Of a DNA stretch of 7,485 nucleotides, positions 1 through 5,634 are shown one piece after another. Under the pieces are notes generated by a model. The model worked only from the letters and a program-made list of their open reading frames with translations, was not told the origin of the DNA and made no database searches. The DNA lies in assembly GCA_958438185.1 (NCBI GenBank), contig CAUBQU010000061.1:1-7485 (forward strand), read 5' to 3'. Source of the stretch: an uncultured Oscillospiraceae bacterium (GTDB taxonomy: Bacteria > Bacillota > Clostridia > Oscillospirales > Oscillospiraceae). A program made the translations under genes and the position numbers. Position 1 is the stretch's first letter; the number at the start of each line of letters is the position of its first letter.

Positions 1-1043
1 AGTTGAGAGATTACTGTGGCAAAGCTGAAGCTCGTCAGGCCGTATTCCAGCAGCTTTTTCGTCTGCACGAAGCTGTCATAGACGACGCTGCCGTCGTCGT
101 TCACAATCGTTTTGCAGCCGGTGACGATGCTGAGATAGTAGACATCGCCCTGCTTGACCGTCGAGATCAGGCAGCGGCCCGCCTTGCTGGTGTACCCGGT
201 TTTGACGCCCTTGGCCTTTTCGTAGTAATAATCCGGGTTGATGGCCGTGCTCATGAGATAGTTCGTCGTGTGGACGATGCGCTTATCGCTGAGATTCGTC
301 GCCGGGACCTCGTAGACCGCGGTGGAGACGATGGTTCGGAACGTCTCGTTCTGCAAGGCAGCCTCTGTTATAAGGCGCAGGTCCCGGGCGGTGGTGTAGT
401 GGTCGTCATCATGCAGGCCGTCGGGGTTGGCAAAGTGGGTGCCGGTGCAGCCCAGGGCCTGGGCCTTCTCGTTCATTTTTTCCACAAAGGCGTCGATTGT
501 GCCGCCCAGATGCTCGGCGACGACGCAGCAGGCGTCATTGGCGGAGGGGAGCATGATGCAATAGAGCAGATCCTCCATCGTCAGCACCTCGCCGACCTGC
601 AGGGAGGCGGTAGACCCGTCCGGGTCCAGCCCATCCAGCGCGCTCTCGGTGACGGTGACCTCCTCGGCCAGGTCCTTGCAGAGCTCCAGCGCCAGCATAC
701 AGGTCATGATCTTCGTCAGGCTGGCGGGGTAGACCTTGTCGTCGGCATTTTTTTCGTAGACGACGGTCCCGGAATTCATCTCGACGAGCATCGCCGCTGT
801 GGCGTCGACGGAGAAGGCTGGGTCACTTTCGTCAGCGGGGGTACTGTCGCCGTTTTCTGGATCTGCGGGCGTCTTCTCGTCTGCCGGGGCCTCCTCATCT
901 GTGGCGGGCTCATCCTGCGACGAGTCCGCCTGTGTGGTGCCCGAATCGCTGCCGGTGTCATTGACAGCGGCGCAGGGGAGGGCGAGAACGGAAAAAAGAA
1001 GGCTCAGCGCCAGAAAAAGCGACAAAATACGTGTCTTAACCAT
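1..1043 (-). CDS. D-alanyl-D-alanine carboxypeptidase (peptidase S11, PBP5/DacA family), C-terminus beyond window
   Basis: The enzyme trims the terminal D-Ala from peptidoglycan pentapeptides outside the membrane. The start is the ATG at 1043-1041, with GGAG six bases upstream; 347 codons are visible before the window ends. Residues 1-26 are a type I signal peptide (basic MVKTR, hydrophobic core, likely cleavage after LPCAA). Residues 30-78 are an acidic D/E/P/T/S-rich linker. The S11 catalytic domain follows, with all three signatures in order: S108-L-T-K111 (nucleophile serine), S167-A-N169 and K281-T-G283. In this family a C-terminal beta domain and amphipathic anchor usually follow; they lie outside the window. 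The mature part has eight cysteines (115, 122, 162, 172, 173, 199, 291, 310), many for a secreted enzyme. It is transcribed divergently from the comEA-like operon. Family is certain; which DacA/DacB/DacF paralogue is not. Confidence 0.95.
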   Translation of the reverse strand, partial: MVKTRILSLFLALSLLFSVLALPCAAVNDTGSDSGTTQADSSQDEPATDEEAPADEKTPADPENGDSTPADESDPAFSVDATAAMLVEMNSGTVVYEKNADDKVYPASLTKIMTCMLALELCKDLAEEVTVTESALDGLDPDGSTASLQVGEVLTMEDLLYCIMLPSANDACCVVAEHLGGTIDAFVEKMNEKAQALGCTGTHFANPDGLHDDDHYTTARDLRLITEAALQNETFRTIVSTAVYEVPATNLSDKRIVHTTNYLMSTAINPDYYYEKAKGVKTGYTSKAGRCLISTVKQGDVYYLSIVTGCKTIVNDDGSVVYDSFVQTKKLLEYGLTSFSFATVISQ

Positions 1044-1082
1044 AAAAAACTCCAGTAAATTGCAAAATATGCGGCAAGGTGA

Positions 1083-1112
1083 TTGCTGCGCGCCTGCAGA
1101 ATGTGATATACT
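1083..1112 (+). promoter_or_regulatory. Candidate extended -10 promoter for the comEA-like/two-component operon
   Basis: TATACT at 1107-1112 (5 of 6 to TATAAT) is preceded by TG at 1104-1105 with one base between, which is the extended -10 arrangement. A weak -35 (TTGCTG, 1083-1088, 3 of 6) sits 18 bases upstream. A start near 1119 would give a ~90-nt leader before the ATG at 1210. It is weaker than the opposing promoter and points toward it. No better rightward promoter is visible in the intergenic region. Confidence 0.45.
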
Positions 1113-1159
1113 AAAAAAGAAGAACCAAAATTTGACCGGGCGCAGCGCGACTTTTCTCT

Positions 1160-1188
1160 ATTATAAGCAAGGAACGGGCTTGTGTCAA
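1160..1188 (-). promoter_or_regulatory. Sigma-A promoter for the D-Ala-D-Ala carboxypeptidase
   Basis: Reading leftward, TTGACA (complement of 1183-1188) is followed by exactly 17 bases and then TATAAT (complement of 1160-1165). Both hexamers match the housekeeping consensus perfectly. Transcription should start near 1153, giving a leader of about 110 nt. This predicts strong constitutive expression of the carboxypeptidase. The -35 box lies only about 20 bp from the start codon of the divergent gene. Confidence 0.85.
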
Positions 1189-1209
1189 CGAAAAGGCGGG
1201 GGGATTTCT

Positions 1210-1650
1210 ATGAAAGCAAAGCTGCTGCGCTGGGGCCTGCTTCTGTGCTGCGCGGGCTTTTTGCTCTTTGGCCTGGGCCTGTACTTCGGCCGCACGACCG
1301 GCGGGACGGTCCTGTATCAGCGGCCAGCCGATGCATCGTCTGTGGCAGCCGAGACGCCGGAAGCACCGGAAACACCAGAAGAACCAGAGACGCCGGAAAC
1401 GCCAGAAGCACCGGCCGCACTGGAGGAGACCGAAACCGCGCCGGAGGGCGCGGCATCCCGCGTCAACCTCAACACCGCCGACGCGGCGGCCCTGGAATCC
1501 CTGCCCGGGATCGGACCGGCCCTCGCCCAGCGGATCATCGACTACCGCACGGCCAACGGCCCCTTCCAGACGACGGAGGAGATCCAGGACGTCCGCGGCA
1601 TCGGCGCGGGGATCTACGCAAAGATCAAAGACAGCATAACAGTGGAGTGA
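1210..1650 (+). CDS. Membrane-anchored ComEA-like helix-hairpin-helix DNA-binding protein
   Basis: This 146-residue protein has the layout of ComEA, the DNA receptor of natural transformation. A short basic N-terminus and membrane helix (about residues 7-26) are followed by a proline/glutamate-rich stalk (48-68, seven E-x-P triplets). A C-terminal double helix-hairpin-helix domain (about 85-146) begins with the family hallmark VNLNTADAAALE. The hairpins are LPGIGPALAQRI (98-109) and VRGIGAGIYAKIK (128-140). The membrane helix implies an outward-facing HhH domain that binds the DNA backbone without sequence specificity. The ATG at 1210 was chosen because it precedes the membrane helix; AGGCGG 10 bases upstream or the G-run closer in could be the SD. 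No comEB or comEC follows; the next gene is a response regulator 6 bp away. A role in DNA uptake is inference, and a cell-envelope or other DNA-handling role is possible. Confidence 0.88.
   Translation: MKAKLLRWGLLLCCAGFLLFGLGLYFGRTTGGTVLYQRPADASSVAAETPEAPETPEEPETPETPEAPAALEETETAPEGAASRVNLNTADAAALESLPGIGPALAQRIIDYRTANGPFQTTEEIQDVRGIGAGIYAKIKDSITVE
1351..1413 (+). repeat. Seven tandem 9-bp units encoding E-x-P in the ComEA-like stalk
   Basis: Seven consecutive imperfect 9-bp units (GAR-RMR-CCR type) encode E-T-P, E-A-P, E-T-P, E-E-P, E-T-P, E-T-P, E-A-P. They form a rigid, acidic extracytoplasmic stalk. The short in-frame repeats could change in number without breaking the frame. Confidence 0.85.
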
Positions 1651-1656
1651 GGAACC

Positions 1657-2331
1657 ATGAAGATTTTAGTGGTGGATGACGAGGCGGTTTTGGTCAAGGG
1701 AATCAAATTCAACCTCTGCAACGACGGCTACGACGTCGTGACCGGCAGCAATGGCCGCGAAGCGGTGGAGCTGGCGGCGGACCCGTCTGTAGACCTTATC
1801 ATCCTGGACCTGATGATGCCGGAGATGGACGGCCTGATGGCCTGCGCCAAGATCCGGACATTTTCCGATGTCCCGATCCTGATGCTCACGGCGAAGGCAG
1901 AGGATATCGATAAGCTTATCGGCTTTGACCACGGGGCGGACGACTATATGACAAAGCCCTTTAACATCCTGGAGCTCAAGGCCCGGGTCCGGGCGCTGCT
2001 GCGGCGCGCCAAGCGGGGACCGGAGCAGGCCGCCTGGCTGACCGGCGGCCCCATCCGCCTGAACACCCAGAGCCGGACGGCCTTCCGGGGCAATACCCAG
2101 GTCGATCTGACCCTCAAGGAGTTTGACCTGGTGGAGCTGCTGCTGCGCAACCCGGAGCGGGTCTACTCCCGGGAGGCGCTGCTCGACGCCATCTGGGGCT
2201 ACGAGTACCGCAGCGATATCCGGACGGTGGACGTGCACATCCGCCGCATCCGGGAGAAGCTGGAGGAGAATCCTGCCGCGCCGCAGCATATTCTGACCAA
2301 GTGGGGAGTGGGCTACTATTTCAAAGCATGA
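1657..2331 (+). CDS. OmpR/PhoB-family two-component response regulator
   Basis: This 224-residue cytoplasmic transcription regulator has full family length. The receiver domain (1-118) shows the acidic pair D7-D8, phosphoacceptor D51 (in IILDLMMPEMDG), T78 and K100 (MTKPF). The winged-helix DNA-binding domain (about 128-224) includes the recognition-helix region RTVDVHIRRIREKLE and the terminal WGVGYYFK wing. The ATG at 1657 lies 6 bp after the ComEA-like stop, and SD-like GGAG/GAGG bases sit in the end of that gene, so translation is probably coupled. The partner kinase follows immediately. The sequence resembles the PhoP/WalR group, but regulon and signal cannot be read from it, so no gene name is given. 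Confidence 0.97.
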   Translation: MKILVVDDEAVLVKGIKFNLCNDGYDVVTGSNGREAVELAADPSVDLIILDLMMPEMDGLMACAKIRTFSDVPILMLTAKAEDIDKLIGFDHGADDYMTKPFNILELKARVRALLRRAKRGPEQAAWLTGGPIRLNTQSRTAFRGNTQVDLTLKEFDLVELLLRNPERVYSREALLDAIWGYEYRSDIRTVDVHIRRIREKLEENPAAPQHILTKWGVGYYFKA

Positions 2332-2416
2332 GAAGGGAAATCGCCGCGGCCTCCGGCGGCTGCTGCCCAGCACGTCCCAGGCCAAGCATGCGGCGCTTTA
2401 TGTACTCATTACGGCG
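2318..2416 (+). other. In-frame N-terminal extension of the histidine kinase lacking a canonical start codon
   Basis: The kinase frame stays open back to a TGA at 2294-2296. Codons 2330-2416 encode a basic segment (GNRRGLRRLLPS) and then AALYVLITAVALWLL, which completes membrane helix 1. Of the 29 codons from 2330, 22 end in G or C, like the genes around it. No ATG, GTG or TTG occurs in frame here. An ATG at 2328 overlaps the regulator stop in the usual coupled way but is in another frame, and its product would stop after about 35 codons. Adding one base in the AGAAGGGAAA run after it would give M-R-R-G-N-R-R and restore the frame. Alternatively ATT at 2318, nine bases after GGAG (2305-2308), may start translation as AUU does in infC. 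Confidence 0.65.
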
Positions 2417-3769
2417 GTGGCGCTGTGGCTGTTGAACCTCATTGCCGCCGTTTCGACCCGGAACCTGGTGTTCCGGTCCAACGCGGCGTCGATGCAGGAT
2501 AAGGCGCAGCTCGTGGCCTCGTCCCTGGCGGGGCTGGATGAGCTGACCCAGGAGCGGGTCGCCCAGACGATGGAGGTCCTGGCGGACTTGCGCTCCACCC
2601 GCGTCGTCGTCACGGACGCCAGCGGGCGGATGGTCTACGATTCCCGGTCCGAGGGGCAGAGCAAGCAGGTGTATTTCCTCCTGCCCGAGGTCGTGCAGGC
2701 GCTGGAGGGCAACGACGTCTTCTACTGCCAGTATACCGGCGAAGCCGTCGAGAGCCACGCGGCAGCGCCGGTGCTCTATTACGACGCGCCCCTGGGCGCG
2801 GTCTATCTCATGGCCTATGATACGGACCAGGGCGCGCTCATCGCATCCCTGGAGGGAAATCTCCTGAAGATCACGGTGCTGCTGGAGCTGGCGGTCGTCC
2901 TGATCTCCCTGCTGTTCTCCTCCGCCTTCTCCCGCCGGATGAACCGCGTGCTGGATTCCATCCGGACCGTGCGGGCTGGGGATTACACCCATCAGCTGGA
3001 GATGACCGGGCACGATGAGGTCACCCAGCTGGCCCAGGAATTTAACGAGCTGACGGACCGGCTGCATGAATCGGAGCAGCTGCGCCGCCGCTTTGTCTCC
3101 GATGCGTCCCACGAGCTCAAAACGCCGCTGGCGTCCATCAAGCTGCTGGCGGATTCGATTTTGCAAAACGAGATGGATGGCGAGACGGTCCGGGAATTTG
3201 TCGCGGATATCAGCACCGAGGCAGACCGCCTGACCCGCCTTTCCGCCCGCTTGCTGGAGCTGACGAAGCTGGACGCCCAGGTGATGCAGCCCCGGGAGGT
3301 CGTCGATGTGAGCGGGACGGTCCGGCAGGTCCTGAAAATGCTGCGGCCCCAGCTGGAGCAGCAGCGCATCGAAGTAAGCTGCGACTTGGCAGACGGCGCG
3401 ACGATCCTCGCCACGGAGGATGATCTCTACCAGATCGTCTTTAACCTGGCGGAGAACGGCATCAAATACAACCGCCCCGGCGGCGCGCTGCTGCTGCAGG
3501 TGGAGCGCCGGGACGAGACCGTCGTCCTGACCGTGGCGGACACCGGCATCGGCATCCCGGACGACGCCATGGCCCATATTTTTGAACGCTTTTACCGGGT
3601 GGACAAGGCCCGTTCCCGCCAGGCCGGCGGGACAGGGCTGGGCCTTTCCATCGTACATGATATGGCCGAGCGGCACTTCGGCACGATCGAAGTCGCCCAC
3701 CGGGACCCAGTGGGGACACGCTTCCAGCTGACGTTCCCGCTGTTTGCCGTGGAGGAGGAGCCGGAATGA
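2417..3769 (+). CDS. Membrane sensor histidine kinase (HAMP-HisKA-HATPase_c); true N-terminus probably upstream
   Basis: This kinase is the probable partner of the adjacent regulator. Numbering is from the GTG at 2417, the first canonical in-frame start (450 residues). The order is part of membrane helix 1 (1-12), an extracytoplasmic sensor (about 15-150, including VVVTDASGRMVYDSR, Cache/PAS-like), membrane helix 2 (about 152-171) and HAMP (about 172-225). Then come HisKA with phospho-His H232 (SHELKTPL) and the ATPase domain: N-box N343/N347, G1 box D375-T-G-I-G, F-box FERFYR and G2 box GGTGLGLSI (404-412). All catalytic motifs are intact. The GTG start is doubtful because it bisects membrane helix 1 and drops a basic N-terminus encoded in the same frame; see the adjoining feature. 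The stop overlaps the lipoprotein ATG (ATGA at 3766-3769). Family is certain; ligand unknown. Confidence 0.93.
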   Translation: MALWLLNLIAAVSTRNLVFRSNAASMQDKAQLVASSLAGLDELTQERVAQTMEVLADLRSTRVVVTDASGRMVYDSRSEGQSKQVYFLLPEVVQALEGNDVFYCQYTGEAVESHAAAPVLYYDAPLGAVYLMAYDTDQGALIASLEGNLLKITVLLELAVVLISLLFSSAFSRRMNRVLDSIRTVRAGDYTHQLEMTGHDEVTQLAQEFNELTDRLHESEQLRRRFVSDASHELKTPLASIKLLADSILQNEMDGETVREFVADISTEADRLTRLSARLLELTKLDAQVMQPREVVDVSGTVRQVLKMLRPQLEQQRIEVSCDLADGATILATEDDLYQIVFNLAENGIKYNRPGGALLLQVERRDETVVLTVADTGIGIPDDAMAHIFERFYRVDKARSRQAGGTGLGLSIVHDMAERHFGTIEVAHRDPVGTRFQLTFPLFAVEEEPE

Positions 3770-5109
3770 GACGATTGCTTTGGAGCGCTGCACTTCTGCT
3801 GGCGCTGCTGGCAGGCTGCGCAGCCCAGGAAACGGCGGGGGACGCGGTACAGCCGGTGAATTTTTACTATCCCCGCGTCACGCCCGCCTATGGGCAGGCA
3901 GACGGTTACCTGGCGGCGGAGGTCTACGACTGGGGGGCGCAGGAGATGGACTATCTGGCGCTCCTGAATCGCTATCTCCAGGGCCCCGTCTCAGAGGAGC
4001 TCCGGCAGCCACTGCCGGAGGGGACGGCATTTTTGGACGTCACCGTCCAGGCCCAGTGCGCCAATGTGACGGCGAACGCCGCCTTTGCCACGCTCACCGG
4101 CAGCGCGCTTTCCGAGGCGGCCTGCTGCCTGGCAAAGACGCTGCTGGAGCTGCCCGGGATCCAGTCCGTCCGCCTGTCCGCCCAGAACGCGCTGCTGGAC
4201 GGGCAGAGCTCCCTGTTTTTGACGGATGACAGCATCGTCCTTTCTGACGACGGCGCCAGCACCTTTGAGCTGCCCATGGCGCTGTATTTCGCGTCGGACG
4301 ATGGCCGCTATTTATGCGAGCAGACCTTGACCGTCCCCACGGACCTGACCGGCGCGCTGCCGTCGTACCTCATCGAGCAGCTGATCGAAAACCCGGCAGG
4401 GGAGGGGCGGCGGACGCTGCCCGCAGACCTCCGGGTCCTGGATACGACGATCGAGAACGGCGTCTGCACCGTCGACCTCTCCCAGCAATTCCTCGATGAT
4501 ATGCCCCAGTCGGCGCTGGAAGAGCGGCTGCGGGTCTTTTCCATCGTCAATACCCTGACGGGGATCGACAATGTGGACGCCGTGCGCATCCTCGTCTCCG
4601 GCGCGCCGGTGGAGCGGTACCTGTACCTGGACCTGCAGCAGGACCTGGTCCGGGAGCCGTCGATCATTGCCGCGGCGCATCCGTCGCTGAGCACCTTTGA
4701 CGCGACGCTGTGCCTGCCCATAGAGGGGCAGAGCGGGCTCTTTGCCTGCCCGATCCAGCTGGAGAGCCGCGCCAATGAGGACAAATGCCGCCTCGTCCTG
4801 GATGCGCTGCTGGCCTATCCCGGGGGCAACGGGTATTATAATCCGCTGCCAGCGGGGCTGATCATCCGGGCATTTTCCCGGGAGAACGGCGTCTGCTACA
4901 TCGACTTCTCCGCCGACCCCCTGGGCGACTGCCAGGACCCGGCGCAGATGCGCCAGTGCGTCCAGGCCATCGTCCTGTCCCTGCGGGAGTCGGTGACGAG
5001 CTGCCTGGTGCAGATCACCGTCAACGGCATCCCCCTCCAGCAGCTCCACGCCCTCTACACAGAACACAGCCGGTACTATGTTCCGGAATTAGCCCAGTTA
5101 TATCGCTAA
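3766..5109 (+). CDS. GerMN-domain lipoprotein with three tandem GerMN-type modules
   Basis: This 447-residue lipoprotein is anchored outside the cytoplasmic membrane. The signal peptide MRRLLWSAALLLALLAG ends at lipobox L-A-G-C18. Three GerMN-like modules follow: about 30-142 (divergent), 168-282 and 312-422. Each has an LP-x(2-3) strand, a core such as ENGVCTVDLS (230-239) or ENGVCYIDFS (373-382), then a helix and a closing strand (IQSVRL, VDAVRILV, CLVQITVNG). GerMN domains are known from germination protein GerM and from LpqB, the lipoprotein partner of kinase MtrB; no enzymatic activity is known. The mature part has 12 cysteines. A strong SD (AGGAGG, 3753-3758) lies 7 bases before the ATG, within the kinase end. 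Position after the kinase suggests it modulates the sensor or acts in envelope or sporulation processes; that role is inference. Confidence 0.88.
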   Translation: MRRLLWSAALLLALLAGCAAQETAGDAVQPVNFYYPRVTPAYGQADGYLAAEVYDWGAQEMDYLALLNRYLQGPVSEELRQPLPEGTAFLDVTVQAQCANVTANAAFATLTGSALSEAACCLAKTLLELPGIQSVRLSAQNALLDGQSSLFLTDDSIVLSDDGASTFELPMALYFASDDGRYLCEQTLTVPTDLTGALPSYLIEQLIENPAGEGRRTLPADLRVLDTTIENGVCTVDLSQQFLDDMPQSALEERLRVFSIVNTLTGIDNVDAVRILVSGAPVERYLYLDLQQDLVREPSIIAAAHPSLSTFDATLCLPIEGQSGLFACPIQLESRANEDKCRLVLDALLAYPGGNGYYNPLPAGLIIRAFSRENGVCYIDFSADPLGDCQDPAQMRQCVQAIVLSLRESVTSCLVQITVNGIPLQQLHALYTEHSRYYVPELAQLYR

Positions 5110-5118
5110 AAACACATC

Positions 5119-5152
5119 AGGCGCGCCGTAAGTTACAACTTACGGCGCGCCT
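5119..5152. terminator. Strong inverted repeat after the lipoprotein gene, probable terminator
   Basis: A perfect 16-bp inverted repeat (AGGCGCGCCGTAAGTT and its complement) with a 2-base centre begins 9 bases after the operon's TAA stop. Rightward transcripts gain a very stable hairpin but no U-run after it. Leftward, the hairpin is followed within a few bases by TTTTT (complement of 5108-5112). It therefore looks most like a terminator for leftward readthrough, or a 3'-end stabiliser for the rightward operon. It lies between convergent genes, where bidirectional stops are common. Confidence 0.6.
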
Positions 5153-5179
5153 CAGTCCGCCCCCAAAAGCCTCGCAGAG

Positions 5180-5201
5180 TTTGCGCCGCGCACGGCGCAA
5201 A
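5180..5201. other. Palindrome 2 of the convergent intergenic cluster
   Basis: A perfect 9-bp stem TTTGCGCCG / CGGCGCAAA has a 4-base CGCA centre. The outer pairs are T-A and the inner pairs G-C. The 3' side of the stem ends in A, so neither strand makes a classic U-tailed terminator. Confidence 0.6.
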
Positions 5202-5214
5202 TAAAGTCAAAATC

Positions 5215-5247
5215 ATTTTCTCCGGCGGCGTGTACGTCGGGGAAAAT
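5215..5247. other. Palindrome 3 of the convergent intergenic cluster
   Basis: Arms ATTTTCTCCG (5215-5224) and CGGGGAAAAT (5238-5247) form a 10-bp stem with one G-U pair around a 13-base loop that itself contains short CG pairing. It has the same T-rich outside, GC-rich inside layout as its neighbours. Confidence 0.55.
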
Positions 5248-5253
5248 ACTTCT

Positions 5254-5313
5254 CGCCCTGCAAGTGTGGAATTTTCACGCCAACGGCGTGAAAATTATGC
5301 GCGCAGCAGGGTG
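5254..5313. other. Compound nested hairpin in the convergent intergenic region
   Basis: The inner stem is perfect: AATTTTCACGCC (5270-5281) and GGCGTGAAAATT (5285-5296), 12 bp with an AAC loop. It is enclosed by a second 8-bp stem, CGCCCTGC (5254-5261) with GCAGGGTG (5306-5313), one G-U pair. Nested stems with spacers on both sides look more like a folded RNA or mobile palindromic element than a simple terminator. Confidence 0.55.
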
Positions 5314-5321
5314 CAATCCCC

Positions 5322-5356
5322 TCAAACGAGAGCCCAGCGAAGCGGGTCTCGTTTGA
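5322..5356. terminator. Hairpin directly after the small-protein stop, candidate leftward terminator
   Basis: TCAAACGAGA (5322-5331) pairs with TCTCGTTTGA (5347-5356). After a one-base bulge the stem continues with CCC/GGG around AGCGAAGC. It abuts the TAA of the leftward small-protein gene (5359-5357), so it would form at the 3' end of the pepF operon transcript. No U-run follows on that strand, so terminator function is tentative and it may only protect the 3' end. Confidence 0.5.
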
Positions 5357-5632
5357 TTATCTGTTCTCCCAAAGCCACGCGCGAAGGTCTTCGCGGCCTT
5401 CTTCGGACATGGGGAAGGTCTTCTCGTCCTGAATCTCGCTTTTTTCATAGCACAGCGGGCCGTGCCAGTACTCGGCGCGGATGCTGCTGGCTTCGAAATC
5501 CACTTCCTTTGGCGTGCGCATTTCCACATGGGGCGTGATCTTAAAGCGCAGGCGGCCGTAGGAGCCGGTGAAGCCGTTGTTCATGGCGAAGGTGTGCAGG
5601 GTGGGAATGTGGAATGCTTCGTCGATGGCCAT
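5357..5632 (-). CDS. Small uncharacterised protein encoded downstream of pepF
   Basis: I do not recognise this family. From the ATG at 5632-5630 it is a 91-residue soluble protein with no signal peptide or membrane helix. It is rich in aromatic and charged residues. Notable stretches are FTGSYGRLRFKITP (21-34), AEYWHGPLCYE (53-63) and FPMSEEGREDLRAWLWENR (73-91); the last two look like conserved motifs of a compact domain. The start lies 2 bp after the pepF TGA, with GGAGG (complement of 5643-5647) ten bases upstream inside pepF. A TTG at 5638, overlapping the pepF stop, is an alternative start but would leave only 4 bases to the SD. It is almost certainly co-transcribed and coupled with pepF. 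GC-rich codons and the operon position support a real gene. Confidence 0.75.
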   Translation of the reverse strand: MAIDEAFHIPTLHTFAMNNGFTGSYGRLRFKITPHVEMRTPKEVDFEASSIRAEYWHGPLCYEKSEIQDEKTFPMSEEGREDLRAWLWENR

Positions 5633-5634
5633 GG

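Noticed and set aside
3..1058. 351-codon rightward open frame opposite the carboxypeptidase
   Set aside because: It is the antisense register of a gene with a signal peptide and SxxK, SxN and KTG motifs. The product is low-complexity and domain-free.
1132..1167. Rightward promoter from TTGACC (1132) and TATAAG (1162)
   Set aside because: The hexamers are 24 bases apart, too far for sigma-A. The AT-rich element is explained by the perfect leftward -10 at 1160-1165.
2320..2341. Programmed frameshift joining regulator to kinase
   Set aside because: A +1 shift at GCA-TGA would fuse the two frames, but the tRNA could not re-pair well. The slippery-looking GGGAAAT (2335-2341) is in register for the wrong frame pair.
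1666..2385. 239-codon leftward open frame opposite the response regulator
   Set aside because: It is an antisense shadow; the plus strand encodes a complete receiver and winged helix.
2321..3793. 490-codon leftward open frame opposite the kinase
   Set aside because: It is the antisense register of the kinase. It is useful only in that its extent (to a stop opposite TCA at 2321) fits kinase-type codon use continuing upstream of 2417.
4312..5067. 251-codon leftward open frame opposite the GerMN lipoprotein
   Set aside because: It is an antisense shadow in GC-rich DNA with no domain signal, whereas the plus-strand lipoprotein has a lipobox and repeats.
5110..5356. CRISPR array
   Set aside because: The repeats are inverted hairpins of differing sequence, not direct repeats with regular spacers, and no cas genes are present.
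5230..5538. 102-codon rightward open frame across the palindrome region
   Set aside because: It runs through several hairpins and antisense to the small-protein gene. It has no SD and no plausible protein features.
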